Shown in pieces: positions 54,865 through 63,957 of a DNA stretch of 64,000 nucleotides. Under the pieces are notes generated by a model. That model was not told the origin of the DNA. It was given only the letters and a program-made list of their open reading frames with translations, and made no database searches. Numbering within the stretch: position 1 is the first letter of the stretch; each line of letters starts with the position of its first letter. Source of the DNA: Massilia oculi (GTDB taxonomy: Bacteria > Pseudomonadota > Gammaproteobacteria > Burkholderiales > Burkholderiaceae_D); contig NZ_CP029343.1 in assembly GCF_003143515.1 (NCBI RefSeq), forward strand, positions 248,001 to 312,000. The letters run 5' to 3'. The translations under genes and the position numbers were made by a program.

Positions 54865-57498
54865 TCAGGTGGTCTGGGCGGCGATCAGGTCGGCGCTTTC
54901 GGGGTCGGTGGCGCGGATGGCGTCGACGAAGACTTGCAGCGACGAGCCGCAGGCGAAGACCAGGACGTCGCCAGGTTCGCACAGGCTCAGGCCCAGGCGA
55001 ATGGCGTTGCCGACTTCCAGCTCGCGGTGAAGGGTGTCCGTGAGGCCCACGGCTTCTTCGGCGCCACTCAGGATCAGGTCGACCGCGTCGCCCACGGCGC
55101 GGCCGCGGCTTTGGGATTCGTAGACCACCAGCTCGTCGAAACGGGCGCCGCATACTTTGCCTACCTCGCGCAGGTCGCTGTCGCGGCGGTCGCCAGGGGC
55201 GGTCACGATGCCGACCAGTTGACCTGGCAGCATGCCGCGCGCCATGTCGGCCATGGCGGCGTAGGCGGCGGGATTGTGGGCGTAGTCGACGATCACCGTC
55301 ACGCCGCGCACGTCGAACATATTCGTGCGCAGCGGGTTGGTGCGGCCGTTTGACACGAAGGTCGACAGGCCGGCCGCGATCTGCAGTTGGCTGAAGTCGG
55401 CTGCCATCAAGGCCGCTGCCGCCGCCAGCGCGTTGGCGATGTTGAAGCGGGCCAGGCCGCCGAAGGCCACCGGCATGCTTTCGACCTTGATCACCGCCTG
55501 CTGGATATGGCCGTCGGCGATCACCAGCGCGCCATCCTGCAGGTAGGCGCCGCGGCCGCCGTCCTCCAGGTGCTTGAGCAGCACCGGGTTCTCGGCGTCC
55601 ATCGAGAAGAACAATACTTCGGCGCCGGGTTTCACGCGGCGCGCCATCTGCACGCACAGCGCGTCCTCGGCGTTGAGCACCACCGCCTTCGATGCCGATT
55701 GCGCCACCACCGCCTTCACCTGCGCCAGGTCCTCGACCGTGTCGACGCCGTCCAGGCCCAGGTGGTCGGCCGCGATGTTCAGCACCACCGCCACGTCGCA
55801 GCGGTCATAGGCCAGGCCGCGCTTGAGGATGCCGCCGCGCGCCGTTTCCAGCACCGCGATCTCCACTTCCGGCGCGTGCAGCACCGTGCGCGCCGACCAG
55901 TAGCCGGTGCAGTCGCCCTTGACCACCTGCTTGCCGTCGATGAAGACGCCCTCGGTGGTGGTCACGCCGGTCACCCGGCCCGCCATGCGCGCCGCATGCG
56001 CGACCAGCAAGGTGGTGGTGGTCTTGCCATTGGTGCCGGTCAGCGCGATCACGGGAATGCGACCGTCGGACGCGCCCATCAGGCCGTCGACGATCGCCTC
56101 GCCGGCATCGCGCGCTTCTCCCGCGCTCGGATACTGGTGCATGCGGATGCCGGGCGCCGCATTGACTTCGATGACGGCGCCGCGCTGCGCGGCCAGCGGC
56201 TGGCCGATGTCTTCGCACACGATGTCGATGCCGGCCACGTCCAGGCCAATCTTGGCCGCGGCCCGCACGCACAGCAGTCGCGTCGAATCCGGCAGCAGGT
56301 CGGTCACGTCTTCGGCGGTGCCGCCTGTCGACAGGTTCGCGTTACCGCGCAACTCGGCCACCACCCCGACGGGCAGCACGCTGTCGAACTCGAAGCCCTG
56401 GCGCGACAGCATGTCGGCCGCATGGTCGTCGAGGGCGATCCGGGTCAGGATCGTCGCATGGCCGGCGCCGCGCGCCGGATCGGCGTTCTCGATCTCGACC
56501 AGCTCGCGGATGGTCTTGACGCCGTCACCCACGACATGCGCGGGACGGCGGCGCGAGGCCGCGGCCACGCGTCCGCCGGCGACCAGCACGCGGTAATCGC
56601 GGCCCTTCACATGGCGCTCGACGATGATGCGGCGCCCGTACTGGCGCGCGAACTCGAAGGCGCGCGCGACGTCGTCCGGCGTGGTGCAGTCGACCGTCAC
56701 GCCCTTGCCCTGGTTGCCGTCCAGCGGTTTCAGGGTCACCGGCCCGTTCAGGCGGCGCGCCACGCGCTGGGCCGATTCTACCGTCGTGACCACGTCGCCC
56801 TCGGGCACCGGCACGCCGGCTTCCTTCAGCAGGGACTTGGTCAGCTGCTTGTCGCTGGCGATCTTCACCGCGATGAAGCTGGTGTCGCCGGTGGTGGTGG
56901 CCTGCAGCCGCTTCTGCCTGACGCCCCAGCCGAGCAGGAACAGATTGGCGTCGTCGGTGATGCGCTGCACCGGGATGCCGCGTTCCTGCGCCGCGGTGAT
57001 CACCGCGCCGGTGCTGGTGCCGATCGCATAGCGCGCGGCGATCTCGCGCAGTTCTTCCAGGCGCGGAGCGAGCTCGAAACCTTCGCCGTGGGCCAGCGCC
57101 GTCACCAGGTCGAGCGCCAGGTCGAAGGCCGGCTCGGCCAGCTTTTCGCAACTGTAGGCGCACACGATCCTGAACTGCCCGGGATGGCCGTTCACCGGCC
57201 GCGTGCGCCCAAAAGCCGCTGGCGCGCCGGCCAGGGTTTGCAGCTCCAGCATCACATGCTCGATCACGCGGCCCAGGTAAGTGCCCTCGCGCAGGCGCTG
57301 CGCGAAGCCGCCGGGCTGGCCGGCGGGCAGGCGCTCGCCATGCAGCGACGGAAGCAGCTCGAGCAGCGCGTGGTTGAAGCCGGGCAGGTACTTGGTGGAC
57401 TTGCCGTACAGGTCCTGCAGGTCGACCACCGACAGCAGGCATGGCGAGTCGGCGTGGACATTTGGTCCGCGCAGGAAGCGTTGTTCGAGGATTTGCAC
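54865..57498 (-). CDS. cphA: Cyanophycin synthetase, second copy
   Basis: An 877-residue paralogue of the upstream synthetase with the same domain order: N-domain with QRFLRGPNVHADSPCL, ATP-grasp (KPLDGNQGKGVTVDC, IEVNAAPGIRMHQYP) and Mur-ligase domain (ALTGTNGKTTTTLLVAH, VLNIAADHLGLDGVDT, RTNPLRTNMFD, VIVDYAHNPAAYAAMAD). The GTG at 57498 is chosen because AAGGGA lies 7 bp upstream and the protein then begins MQILEQRFLRG; a GTG at 57534 would add 12 residues. It is read toward the first synthetase and follows the HDO gene by 89 bp in the same direction. Confidence 0.94.
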   Translation of the reverse strand: MQILEQRFLRGPNVHADSPCLLSVVDLQDLYGKSTKYLPGFNHALLELLPSLHGERLPAGQPGGFAQRLREGTYLGRVIEHVMLELQTLAGAPAAFGRTRPVNGHPGQFRIVCAYSCEKLAEPAFDLALDLVTALAHGEGFELAPRLEELREIAARYAIGTSTGAVITAAQERGIPVQRITDDANLFLLGWGVRQKRLQATTTGDTSFIAVKIASDKQLTKSLLKEAGVPVPEGDVVTTVESAQRVARRLNGPVTLKPLDGNQGKGVTVDCTTPDDVARAFEFARQYGRRIIVERHVKGRDYRVLVAGGRVAAASRRRPAHVVGDGVKTIRELVEIENADPARGAGHATILTRIALDDHAADMLSRQGFEFDSVLPVGVVAELRGNANLSTGGTAEDVTDLLPDSTRLLCVRAAAKIGLDVAGIDIVCEDIGQPLAAQRGAVIEVNAAPGIRMHQYPSAGEARDAGEAIVDGLMGASDGRIPVIALTGTNGKTTTTLLVAHAARMAGRVTGVTTTEGVFIDGKQVVKGDCTGYWSARTVLHAPEVEIAVLETARGGILKRGLAYDRCDVAVVLNIAADHLGLDGVDTVEDLAQVKAVVAQSASKAVVLNAEDALCVQMARRVKPGAEVLFFSMDAENPVLLKHLEDGGRGAYLQDGALVIADGHIQQAVIKVESMPVAFGGLARFNIANALAAAAALMAADFSQLQIAAGLSTFVSNGRTNPLRTNMFDVRGVTVIVDYAHNPAAYAAMADMARGMLPGQLVGIVTAPGDRRDSDLREVGKVCGARFDELVVYESQSRGRAVGDAVDLILSGAEEAVGLTDTLHRELEVGNAIRLGLSLCEPGDVLVFACGSSLQVFVDAIRATDPESADLIAAQTT

Positions 57499-57533
57499 GT
57501 GTGATTCCCTTGTAATAGTCTTATTTGTAGCCA

Positions 57534-57567
57534 CGGCCGGTACGCGCTCTCTATCGCATACCGGCCG
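57534..57567 (-). other. Hairpin in the HDO-cphA intergenic region
   Basis: A perfect 9-bp stem, CGGCCGGTA with TACCGGCCG, around a 16-nt loop, lies between the HDO stop and the cphA ribosome binding site. No T-run follows, so it is not a typical terminator; it could stabilise or mark a processing point in a shared mRNA. Confidence 0.6.
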
Positions 57568-57587
57568 CTTGTCGCCGTGCGGGCGGT

Positions 57588-59066
57588 TCAGGCGTCGAAC
57601 AGTTGCGTGTACATGCGGGTGGCCATCAAGCCCACCGCCGTATGGTGAATCTCGGGCGACAGCAGGCGGCCCAGCAGCTGCATCGCCTCCTGCTTGCCGT
57701 TGGCCGCCGCCACCTGCTGTTCCAGCAGGCGCAGCTCGTTATCGGCGTCGGCATCGTCCAGGTTGGCGTGGCGGCGGATCAGGCCGCGCACCGGATGCGC
57801 ATTGCCCCGTTCCGCGCCCTGCCCCAGCTGGTCGAGGGTGCGCTGGCGCGCGCGCGCGGTGAGCACGCGCTGGGCGCTGGACGGCTTGCCGTCGGCGGTG
57901 GAGGTGATCCAGTCGCGCAGCACCTGCAACTCATAGGCGTTGAACACGCCGAACATCTCGGCCCGCTCGCCTTCGACCAGGCGCCAGAAGCGGCTATGCT
58001 CGACGTCCTCGCCGCGCTTGATCCAGCCGGCCCCTTCGAGCGCAGCGAGGAAGGCCGGGATCTGCGCCGGATCCGTCAGCCAGTCGTTCACGGACCGGCC
58101 GGCGACCCGGCAGTAATCCGAATGCATGTACTTGCCCACGCCGCTCTTGGCGGCCAGGATGCCGACCAGCTCCGACTGCAGGTCGAATTCGCCGATCACC
58201 GAGGTCGTGCTGGCGCCAAGTTCGTTCAGGCGGTAGCCGTCGACCACGCGCTGCCAGAAGGCGTCGCGGTCGCCGACCTTCGGCATCAGGTCGTGCACCG
58301 CCTGCACCGCCTTGCGCGCATGGCCGCTCGCGGCGTTATCGACCGTCACGTGCAGGGTGAAATAATACGGATCGATGCCCAGTTCATTGAGCTCGTAGGA
58401 CGTGATCAACAGGTGCAGCGGCAGCTGTTCGTAGCCCAGATTGTAGCCGACGACTTCCGGGAGGAAGTGCTCGGCGTGGTGGCCCAGCGCCAGCTGCAGC
58501 GCGCCTTGCAGGAAGTGGTCGTCGCCCAGGTGTTCCCAGCTCTCGCAGCCGTGGGTGGCCAGCAGCTTGCGGTACAGCGTCACATGGTTCTTGTCCGGCA
58601 GGCCGTCGCCCAGTTCTTCGAGATAGGTCTTGATCAGCGGGTGGAAGGCGACATCATCCCACTGGCGCGTCAAGCCGTACAGCCAGGCGCCGTCGACCAG
58701 CTTGGTCGGCGCCACGCCCTTGATGAAGTACAGCGCGTGCGCGCGGCACGAGAAATAGCGGCGCGGCGCGCCATTCTTGCGCGCGCCGAGGTAGTCGCGG
58801 TACTGCTGGCCGACGATCTCGGTGCGTTCTTCGATCCAGGCCTGCAACTGGCCCAGATTCGACGGCAAATCGGACGGCAGCTCGCGCGCGACCGCGATCT
58901 GCGCGGCCACGAAGTCCATGGCCTGCTCGGGAATCGCTGACGGATCGGCGTACAGCGAAAAATACAGGTCCCTCGCGCCTTCTGCGGTGGCAAGGGGTGC
59001 GGTCGCGACGCGTGGTGCGTCGGCTAACAACATTGGTGTCATGTCTCGCATCGTGAAGTGTCCCAT
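57588..59066 (-). CDS. Haem-oxygenase-like diiron (HDO) protein linked to cyanophycin synthetase
   Basis: A 492-residue soluble protein I place in the iron-containing redox enzyme / Haem_oxygenas_2 family. Candidate metal ligands appear in the order expected for HDO enzymes such as UndA, BesC and SznF: Glu151 and His161 (10 apart), Glu213 in VVGYNLGYEQ, then His239, Asp243 and His249 in FTLHVTVDNAASGH. About 230 residues follow the core and have no domain I recognise. HDO enzymes use O2 at a diiron centre to cleave or hydroxylate amino-acid-like substrates. It is immediately upstream of the second cphA. Starts at 59066, 59051 or 59042 are all possible. Confidence 0.75.
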   Translation of the reverse strand: MGHFTMRDMTPMLLADAPRVATAPLATAEGARDLYFSLYADPSAIPEQAMDFVAAQIAVARELPSDLPSNLGQLQAWIEERTEIVGQQYRDYLGARKNGAPRRYFSCRAHALYFIKGVAPTKLVDGAWLYGLTRQWDDVAFHPLIKTYLEELGDGLPDKNHVTLYRKLLATHGCESWEHLGDDHFLQGALQLALGHHAEHFLPEVVGYNLGYEQLPLHLLITSYELNELGIDPYYFTLHVTVDNAASGHARKAVQAVHDLMPKVGDRDAFWQRVVDGYRLNELGASTTSVIGEFDLQSELVGILAAKSGVGKYMHSDYCRVAGRSVNDWLTDPAQIPAFLAALEGAGWIKRGEDVEHSRFWRLVEGERAEMFGVFNAYELQVLRDWITSTADGKPSSAQRVLTARARQRTLDQLGQGAERGNAHPVRGLIRRHANLDDADADNELRLLEQQVAAANGKQEAMQLLGRLLSPEIHHTAVGLMATRMYTQLFDA

Positions 59067-59336
59067 GGACGATTACCGACATTATTCAAGCTGGACCACG
59101 TTGCGAGAATCGGTAGGCGCGCTGCGAGTATGTAAGAGAGGGATTACAAAATGATATCTTGTGGCGCAGCAATCGCTTGCCACTTCGATCATGTTTTCGA
59201 TCACGCGTCTCTCCCGTCCAGGCGCACGCCCCGCGCGACGTCCCCTGCGTCCGGGCCAGGATCGCCAGCTTCGCGGCGGAATTGGGGATGCCGGCCACCG
59301 CCCGCAAGCGCCGACACCGCCTGCCCAAGGACGCGC
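59067..59336. other. Intergenic region, no gene recognised
   Basis: 270 bp between the starts of the HDO gene and the end of the nicotinamidase gene. Short frames exist on both strands but none has a family resemblance or ribosome binding site. It presumably holds the promoter for the HDO-cphA unit. Confidence 0.5.
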
Positions 59337-59954
59337 TCAGAGGCGCGCGCCGAGCTCCACGTCGGCCACCAGCCCATCGCCCGACAGCCGCACCGGCTGC
59401 GCGCCGGCGCGCAGCATGCTCGTCATGGCGCGGTCGCCATCCCCGGGCGCGACGTCCACCGCACGCGCGGCCTCGGCCACGATCAGGATCTCGATCTCTT
59501 CCTTGAGCCCGTCGAGCACCGTATTGAGCACGCAATAATCGGTGGCCAGGCCGCATACCGCCACCCGGCGGATGCCGCGCGCGCGCATGGCCTTCCCCAG
59601 TCCGGTGCCATTGAAGGCGGAATACGCATCCACCTCGACGGTATCGGCCTTGGACACGACGATGACGTCGTCCGGCAGGTTCAGCTCGGAGGAAAAGCGG
59701 GCGCCTTCGGTCCCGGCCACGCAATGCGGCGGCCACGGCCCGCCCTGCTCGGCGAACGAGCAATGCAGTGCGGGATGCCAGTCGCGCGAGGCGTAGATCG
59801 GCAGCGCGCGCGCCCGGTACAGGGCGATCAAGCGATTGATTGGCGCGATCACCTCGCCGCCGTGGGGGACGCCCAAGCTGCCGCCGGGAAGGAAGTCGAC
59901 CTGGAGGTCGACGATCAGGAGGGCATCGCCCTGGCCGAGCACGATGGCGCTCAT
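59337..59954 (-). CDS. pncA: Nicotinamidase (isochorismatase family)
   Basis: A 205-residue cysteine hydrolase that converts nicotinamide to nicotinate for NAD salvage. The catalytic triad is Asp16 in LIVDLQVDFLPGG, Lys102 in VVSKADTVEVDAYS and Cys141 in GLATDYCVLNT. The metal site is visible as Asp58 and His60 in SRDWHPALH with His77 in WPPHCVAGTEGA. The ATG at 59954 has GGAGA upstream. Its position beside the cyanophycin genes may be incidental. Confidence 0.93.
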   Translation of the reverse strand: MSAIVLGQGDALLIVDLQVDFLPGGSLGVPHGGEVIAPINRLIALYRARALPIYASRDWHPALHCSFAEQGGPWPPHCVAGTEGARFSSELNLPDDVIVVSKADTVEVDAYSAFNGTGLGKAMRARGIRRVAVCGLATDYCVLNTVLDGLKEEIEILIVAEAARAVDVAPGDGDRAMTSMLRAGAQPVRLSGDGLVADVELGARL

Positions 59955-60087
59955 GAGACATCTCCGTTTCAAGGACGCACAGGCTGCGTCAAAGATGGCA
60001 GATTAACATGAAGCGCCGTCGCCGGCCGAAGGGCGCGCGGCAGGCCGGGCGGGCCTGCCGCGAAAAATGGCTTGTTACTGCGGCTAG

Positions 60088-61485
60088 CTACTGCGGCTTG
60101 TTCAGCAGCGAACGCTGGCGCGCATAGCCGAAATAGACGACCGCGCCGATCGCCAGCCAGATGACGAACGCCAGCCAGGTATGCCAGCTCAGGAAGGACA
60201 TCAGCACCAGACAGAACACGATCGCCAGGCCTGGAATGAACGGCACGCCAGGGCAGCGGAAGGCGCGCGGCAGGTCCGGACGCTTCTTGCGCAGTACGAT
60301 GACGGCGATCGAGACCAGGGTGAAGGCGGCCAGGGTGCCGATGTTGACCAGCTCGGCCAGCACGTTCAGCGGCACCACGGCGGCGATGAGGCCGAAGATG
60401 ATGCCCACCAGCCAGGTAGCGAAGAACGGGGTGCCGTATTTCGGATGCACCTTCGACAGCCTGGCCGGCAGCAGGCCGTCGCGCGACATGGCGAACAGGA
60501 TGCGGGTCTGGCCATAGGCCATCACCAGGATCACGGTGCTCATGCCCAGGATCGCGGCCAGGTCGACGAAGCCGGCGACCCAGTTCTCGCCCGCCACCTG
60601 CAGCGCCAGCGAGACCGGGTGGTCGACGCCCTTGAAGTCCAGGTGCGGCACGATGCCGGTCATGATCGCGGCGACCACGACGTACAGGATGGTGCAGACC
60701 ACCAGCGAACCGATGATGCCGATCGGCAGGTCACGCTTCGGGTTCTTGACTTCCTCGGCGGCCGAGGTGACGGCGTCGAAGCCGATGAAGGCGAAGAACA
60801 CCAGCGCGGCGGCGCTCATCACGCCACCCATGCCGTATGGCATGAACGGCTCCCAGTTCTCCGGACGGACGTGGCCCACGCCGACGGCGATGAACAGCAG
60901 CACGACGCCGGTCTTGATGATGACCATGACGTTGTTGACGCGCGCCGATTCGCGCATACCCAGCGACAGCATCGCGGTCAGCGCGATCATGATCACGAAG
61001 GCCGGCAGGTTGAACAGGGTGTCGACGCCGGGACGGGCGCCGGGGGCGGCGGTCAGCGCGTCCGGCAGCACCAGGCCGAAGCCCGACATCAGCGACTGGA
61101 AATAGCCGGACCAGCCGACCGCGACGGTCGAGGTGGCCAGACCGTACTCGAGCAGCAGGTCCCAGCCGATCATCCAGGCGACGAATTCGCCGAGGGTGGC
61201 GTAGCTATAGGTATAGATCGAACCAGCAACCGGCACGGTCGAGGCGAACTCGGCGTAGCACAGGGCGGCGAAGCAGCAGGCCATGGCGGCCACGATGAAG
61301 GAGAGGGTCAGCGCAGGGCCGGCAGTGACGGCGCCCGTGCCGGTGAGCACGAAAATACCGGTGCCGACGATGGCGCCAATACCGAGCAGGATCAGGTCGG
61401 TCGGGCCGAGCACCTTTTTGAGTCCGCCCGGCTTGGCGCTGGCGGCCAGCATGGCATCCAGATTCTTGGTTCTAAAAATACTCAC
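60088..61485 (-). CDS. APC-family amino-acid permease (cationic amino-acid transporter type)
   Basis: A 465-residue inner-membrane protein with about 12-13 hydrophobic segments. The first segment holds the substrate-binding GIGAIVGTGIFVLTG motif of the APC superfamily, and FFAFIGFDAVTSAAEEVKNPKRDLP is typical of the CAT/YfnA subgroup. A GTG at 61485 (MSIFRTKNLDAMLAAS) is used because GGAGAA lies 6-7 bp upstream. Members import neutral or basic amino acids; the substrate is not certain, but arginine would fit the cyanophycin genes nearby. Confidence 0.87.
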   Translation of the reverse strand: MSIFRTKNLDAMLAASAKPGGLKKVLGPTDLILLGIGAIVGTGIFVLTGTGAVTAGPALTLSFIVAAMACCFAALCYAEFASTVPVAGSIYTYSYATLGEFVAWMIGWDLLLEYGLATSTVAVGWSGYFQSLMSGFGLVLPDALTAAPGARPGVDTLFNLPAFVIMIALTAMLSLGMRESARVNNVMVIIKTGVVLLFIAVGVGHVRPENWEPFMPYGMGGVMSAAALVFFAFIGFDAVTSAAEEVKNPKRDLPIGIIGSLVVCTILYVVVAAIMTGIVPHLDFKGVDHPVSLALQVAGENWVAGFVDLAAILGMSTVILVMAYGQTRILFAMSRDGLLPARLSKVHPKYGTPFFATWLVGIIFGLIAAVVPLNVLAELVNIGTLAAFTLVSIAVIVLRKKRPDLPRAFRCPGVPFIPGLAIVFCLVLMSFLSWHTWLAFVIWLAIGAVVYFGYARQRSLLNKPQ

Positions 61486-61864
61486 TACGTGTTCTCCAAT
61501 CAAATAGGTATGTGGTCTCGCGTCTTGTCATTGCGCCGTGCGCGCAGGTCGTGCGGGCACGCTCTCGAGATCCTGCCTGTTGGGCCGGCATGCCTGACAT
61601 GAAACCGCTGCTGCACCTGCAAACCGTCAACTTTTTGCAGACGTGCAAATATAACCAGAATGCTGTTGCGAATCAAAGCAATCCGACAAATCTTCTGCAA
61701 TTTACGTGCCGGCAGGCAAATTCTACTACTAAAAGGCCGCCGTTGCGTAAACATCGCAGCCTGGGCCACGGTGCTTGATTTCCTCAAATCAACATTCGAT
61801 AATGGGAACGGGCCATCACGCCCTACCCCCGCCGCTCCGCCCTTACCCCCCCGCCCCCGCCACC
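61486..61864. other. Intergenic region between permease and GGDEF genes
   Basis: A divergent 379-bp gap. It is AT-rich in its middle (61620-61740) and must hold both promoters, but I could not choose convincing -35/-10 pairs. No small gene or RNA was recognised. Confidence 0.5.
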
Positions 61865-63880
61865 ATGACTGTTCCCAATGGACGCCTGACCAGATTCAAG
61901 CCGCTGCTCGCGATCGGCGCACTGCTGGCCTCGCTTGCCGGTCCGGGGACGGCGGCCCTGCAGCCGGAGGCGCGGCTCGACGAGATCGCGGCGATGGCCG
62001 AGCAAAACAATGCGCAGGCGCGCACTATCCTGGTGCAGGAAGGTCCAAAGCTGATTGCCGGTGCGCCCTATTCGGTGCGCATCAACTACCTGCGCCTGTT
62101 GCGACGGGTACAGGCGGATGCGGGGAACTTCCGCGAAGCCTTCGAGACCAATGAGCTTATCATCGGCCTGGCCAAGGCCGAACGCGATCCGCTCAATCTC
62201 GCGCTGGCCAGCCTGGCGCGGGTGCTGCGCCTGATCGAGAACAACGATCCGGCCAAGGCCCTGGGCCAGCTCGAGGCGCTCGGCGCCCGCTACCGCAAGC
62301 TGGGCAGTCTCGAATTCACCGCCACCTCCGAAGGGTTGCACGGCATGGCCTACAGCGCGGTCGGCCAGTACGACCGCGCGCTGCACCACTTCCTGCGCGC
62401 GCTGGACATGGTGAAGCGCCATCCCGGCCTGTGGAGCCCGCGCGAAGCCGACATCCGGCTGGCGATGGCGCGCATGTACGTCAACTCGCGCGACCCAAGC
62501 CGGGCGCTCGAGACGCTGCGCGAGATTCGCACCGGCCCGACCCGGCTGCCGCCGCGCACCGAAGCGGCGGTCCACTTCTTCGAGGGCAGGGCCCTGGTGG
62601 CGCAGGACGAACTGGAGACCGCCCTGCAAGCGTTCGAGCGCGCGCTCGAACTGGCCCATGCCCATCAGCTGATCGCGCTCGAAGCCAATGTGCTGGGCAA
62701 TATCGCCAACGCCCACCTGAAGGCGGGACGCTTCCAGGAGGCCGAGCAGGCGGCGCGCGCCGCGCTGGCGCCGGCCGAGCGCAGCGAAGACCGGATCAGC
62801 CTCCAAATGGCGAAGGCCAACCTCGGGTTCGCCCTGTTCGGCCAGGGCCGCCAGCGTGAAGGCATGCAGCAGGTGGACGCGGTGATCGCCGCGATGCGCA
62901 AGGCCGGCGCCATGTCGACCGTCGGCCGCATGCTGGCCGAGAAGAGCCAGGCGCTGGAGGGCGCCGGACGCTTCCGCGAAGCGCTGGCCACCACGCGCGA
63001 ACGCGAAACCGTGACTCAGGAACTGGCGCTCGATGAGCGCAACATGGCGATCTCGGCGCTGCAAGAACAGTTCAAGGCGCGCGAGCGCGCCGCCCAGATC
63101 GACGCCCTGCGCCAGGAGAACGCCGTCAAGGACGCCGAGCTGCGCCACCGCAGCCTGCTCCAGACCGCCGCCTCGCTGGGCGCCTCGCTGGCGCTCTTCA
63201 TGTGCGCGGGCGTGCTATGGATGTACCGCAAGTCGGTGCTGACCGGTCGCCGCCTGGCCGAGCTGAACGACGAGCTGGCCTACCGCTCGGCCCATGACCC
63301 GCTCACCGGCCTGTTCAACCGGCGCTCCTTCCTCGACCGCATGCGCAGCCGCACCGGAGAAGCGGCGCCGCGCCTGGGCTCGGCCGACTGCTACACCCTG
63401 CTCGACATCGACCACTTCAAGCGCATCAACGACGAGTATGGCCACGCGGCGGGCGACGCGGTGCTGGTCGAGGTCGGCAAGCGCCTGCGCGCGGCGATGC
63501 GCGAATCGGACATGGTGCTGCGCTGGGGCGGCGAGGAATTCCTCGTGTACTCCCAGGGCGTGACCCAGGACCAGCGCCCGCTGCTGGTAGGCCGGATCCT
63601 CGACGCGATCGCCGCCACGCCGATCATGCTGGAAGACGGCACCGCGCTCAGGGTCAGCGCCACCGCTGGCGCGGTGTCGCTGCCGTTCGCGCCGAATGAC
63701 GACGGGGCCAGGCCGGAAGCCACGATCCAGCCCGACTGGGAACAGGCGATCGCGCTGGCCGATCGCGCGCTCTACAAGGGCAAGGAAGCGGGCCGCAACC
63801 GCGGCTATATCGTCGCCGGCCTGCGCCGTCCCGAAGGCGGGCTCGAACTCGACCTCGTGCTGCCGGGTGTCGCGGGGTGA
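61865..63880 (+). CDS. TPR-GGDEF diguanylate cyclase
   Basis: A 671-residue signalling enzyme that makes cyclic di-GMP. An N-terminal signal-like hydrophobic segment (about 11-30) is followed by a periplasmic region of TPR-like helices (about 35-400), a coiled-coil (ERAAQIDALRQENAVKDAELRHR), one transmembrane helix at about 430-452, and a GGDEF domain. The active-site motif GGEEF is near residue 555 and is preceded at the right distance by the RESD inhibitory I-site. The ATG at 61865 (MTVPNGRLTRFKPLLAIGAL) gives the signal, but no ribosome binding site is obvious; in-frame starts at 61802 and 61775 are alternatives. Confidence 0.88.
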   Translation: MTVPNGRLTRFKPLLAIGALLASLAGPGTAALQPEARLDEIAAMAEQNNAQARTILVQEGPKLIAGAPYSVRINYLRLLRRVQADAGNFREAFETNELIIGLAKAERDPLNLALASLARVLRLIENNDPAKALGQLEALGARYRKLGSLEFTATSEGLHGMAYSAVGQYDRALHHFLRALDMVKRHPGLWSPREADIRLAMARMYVNSRDPSRALETLREIRTGPTRLPPRTEAAVHFFEGRALVAQDELETALQAFERALELAHAHQLIALEANVLGNIANAHLKAGRFQEAEQAARAALAPAERSEDRISLQMAKANLGFALFGQGRQREGMQQVDAVIAAMRKAGAMSTVGRMLAEKSQALEGAGRFREALATTRERETVTQELALDERNMAISALQEQFKARERAAQIDALRQENAVKDAELRHRSLLQTAASLGASLALFMCAGVLWMYRKSVLTGRRLAELNDELAYRSAHDPLTGLFNRRSFLDRMRSRTGEAAPRLGSADCYTLLDIDHFKRINDEYGHAAGDAVLVEVGKRLRAAMRESDMVLRWGGEEFLVYSQGVTQDQRPLLVGRILDAIAATPIMLEDGTALRVSATAGAVSLPFAPNDDGARPEATIQPDWEQAIALADRALYKGKEAGRNRGYIVAGLRRPEGGLELDLVLPGVAG

Positions 63881-63957
63881 CGAGGATGCAAACGTGAACT
63901 GAACGCGTGGGAAGCATCGCCTCCCCGCCTACAGCGAAAGAGGCAGGTTGCGGGACG

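Noticed and set aside
59086..59336. Possible gene remnant between the HDO and nicotinamidase genes
   Set aside because: Frames on both strands were read; no recognisable motif or ribosome binding site supports a gene or pseudogene.
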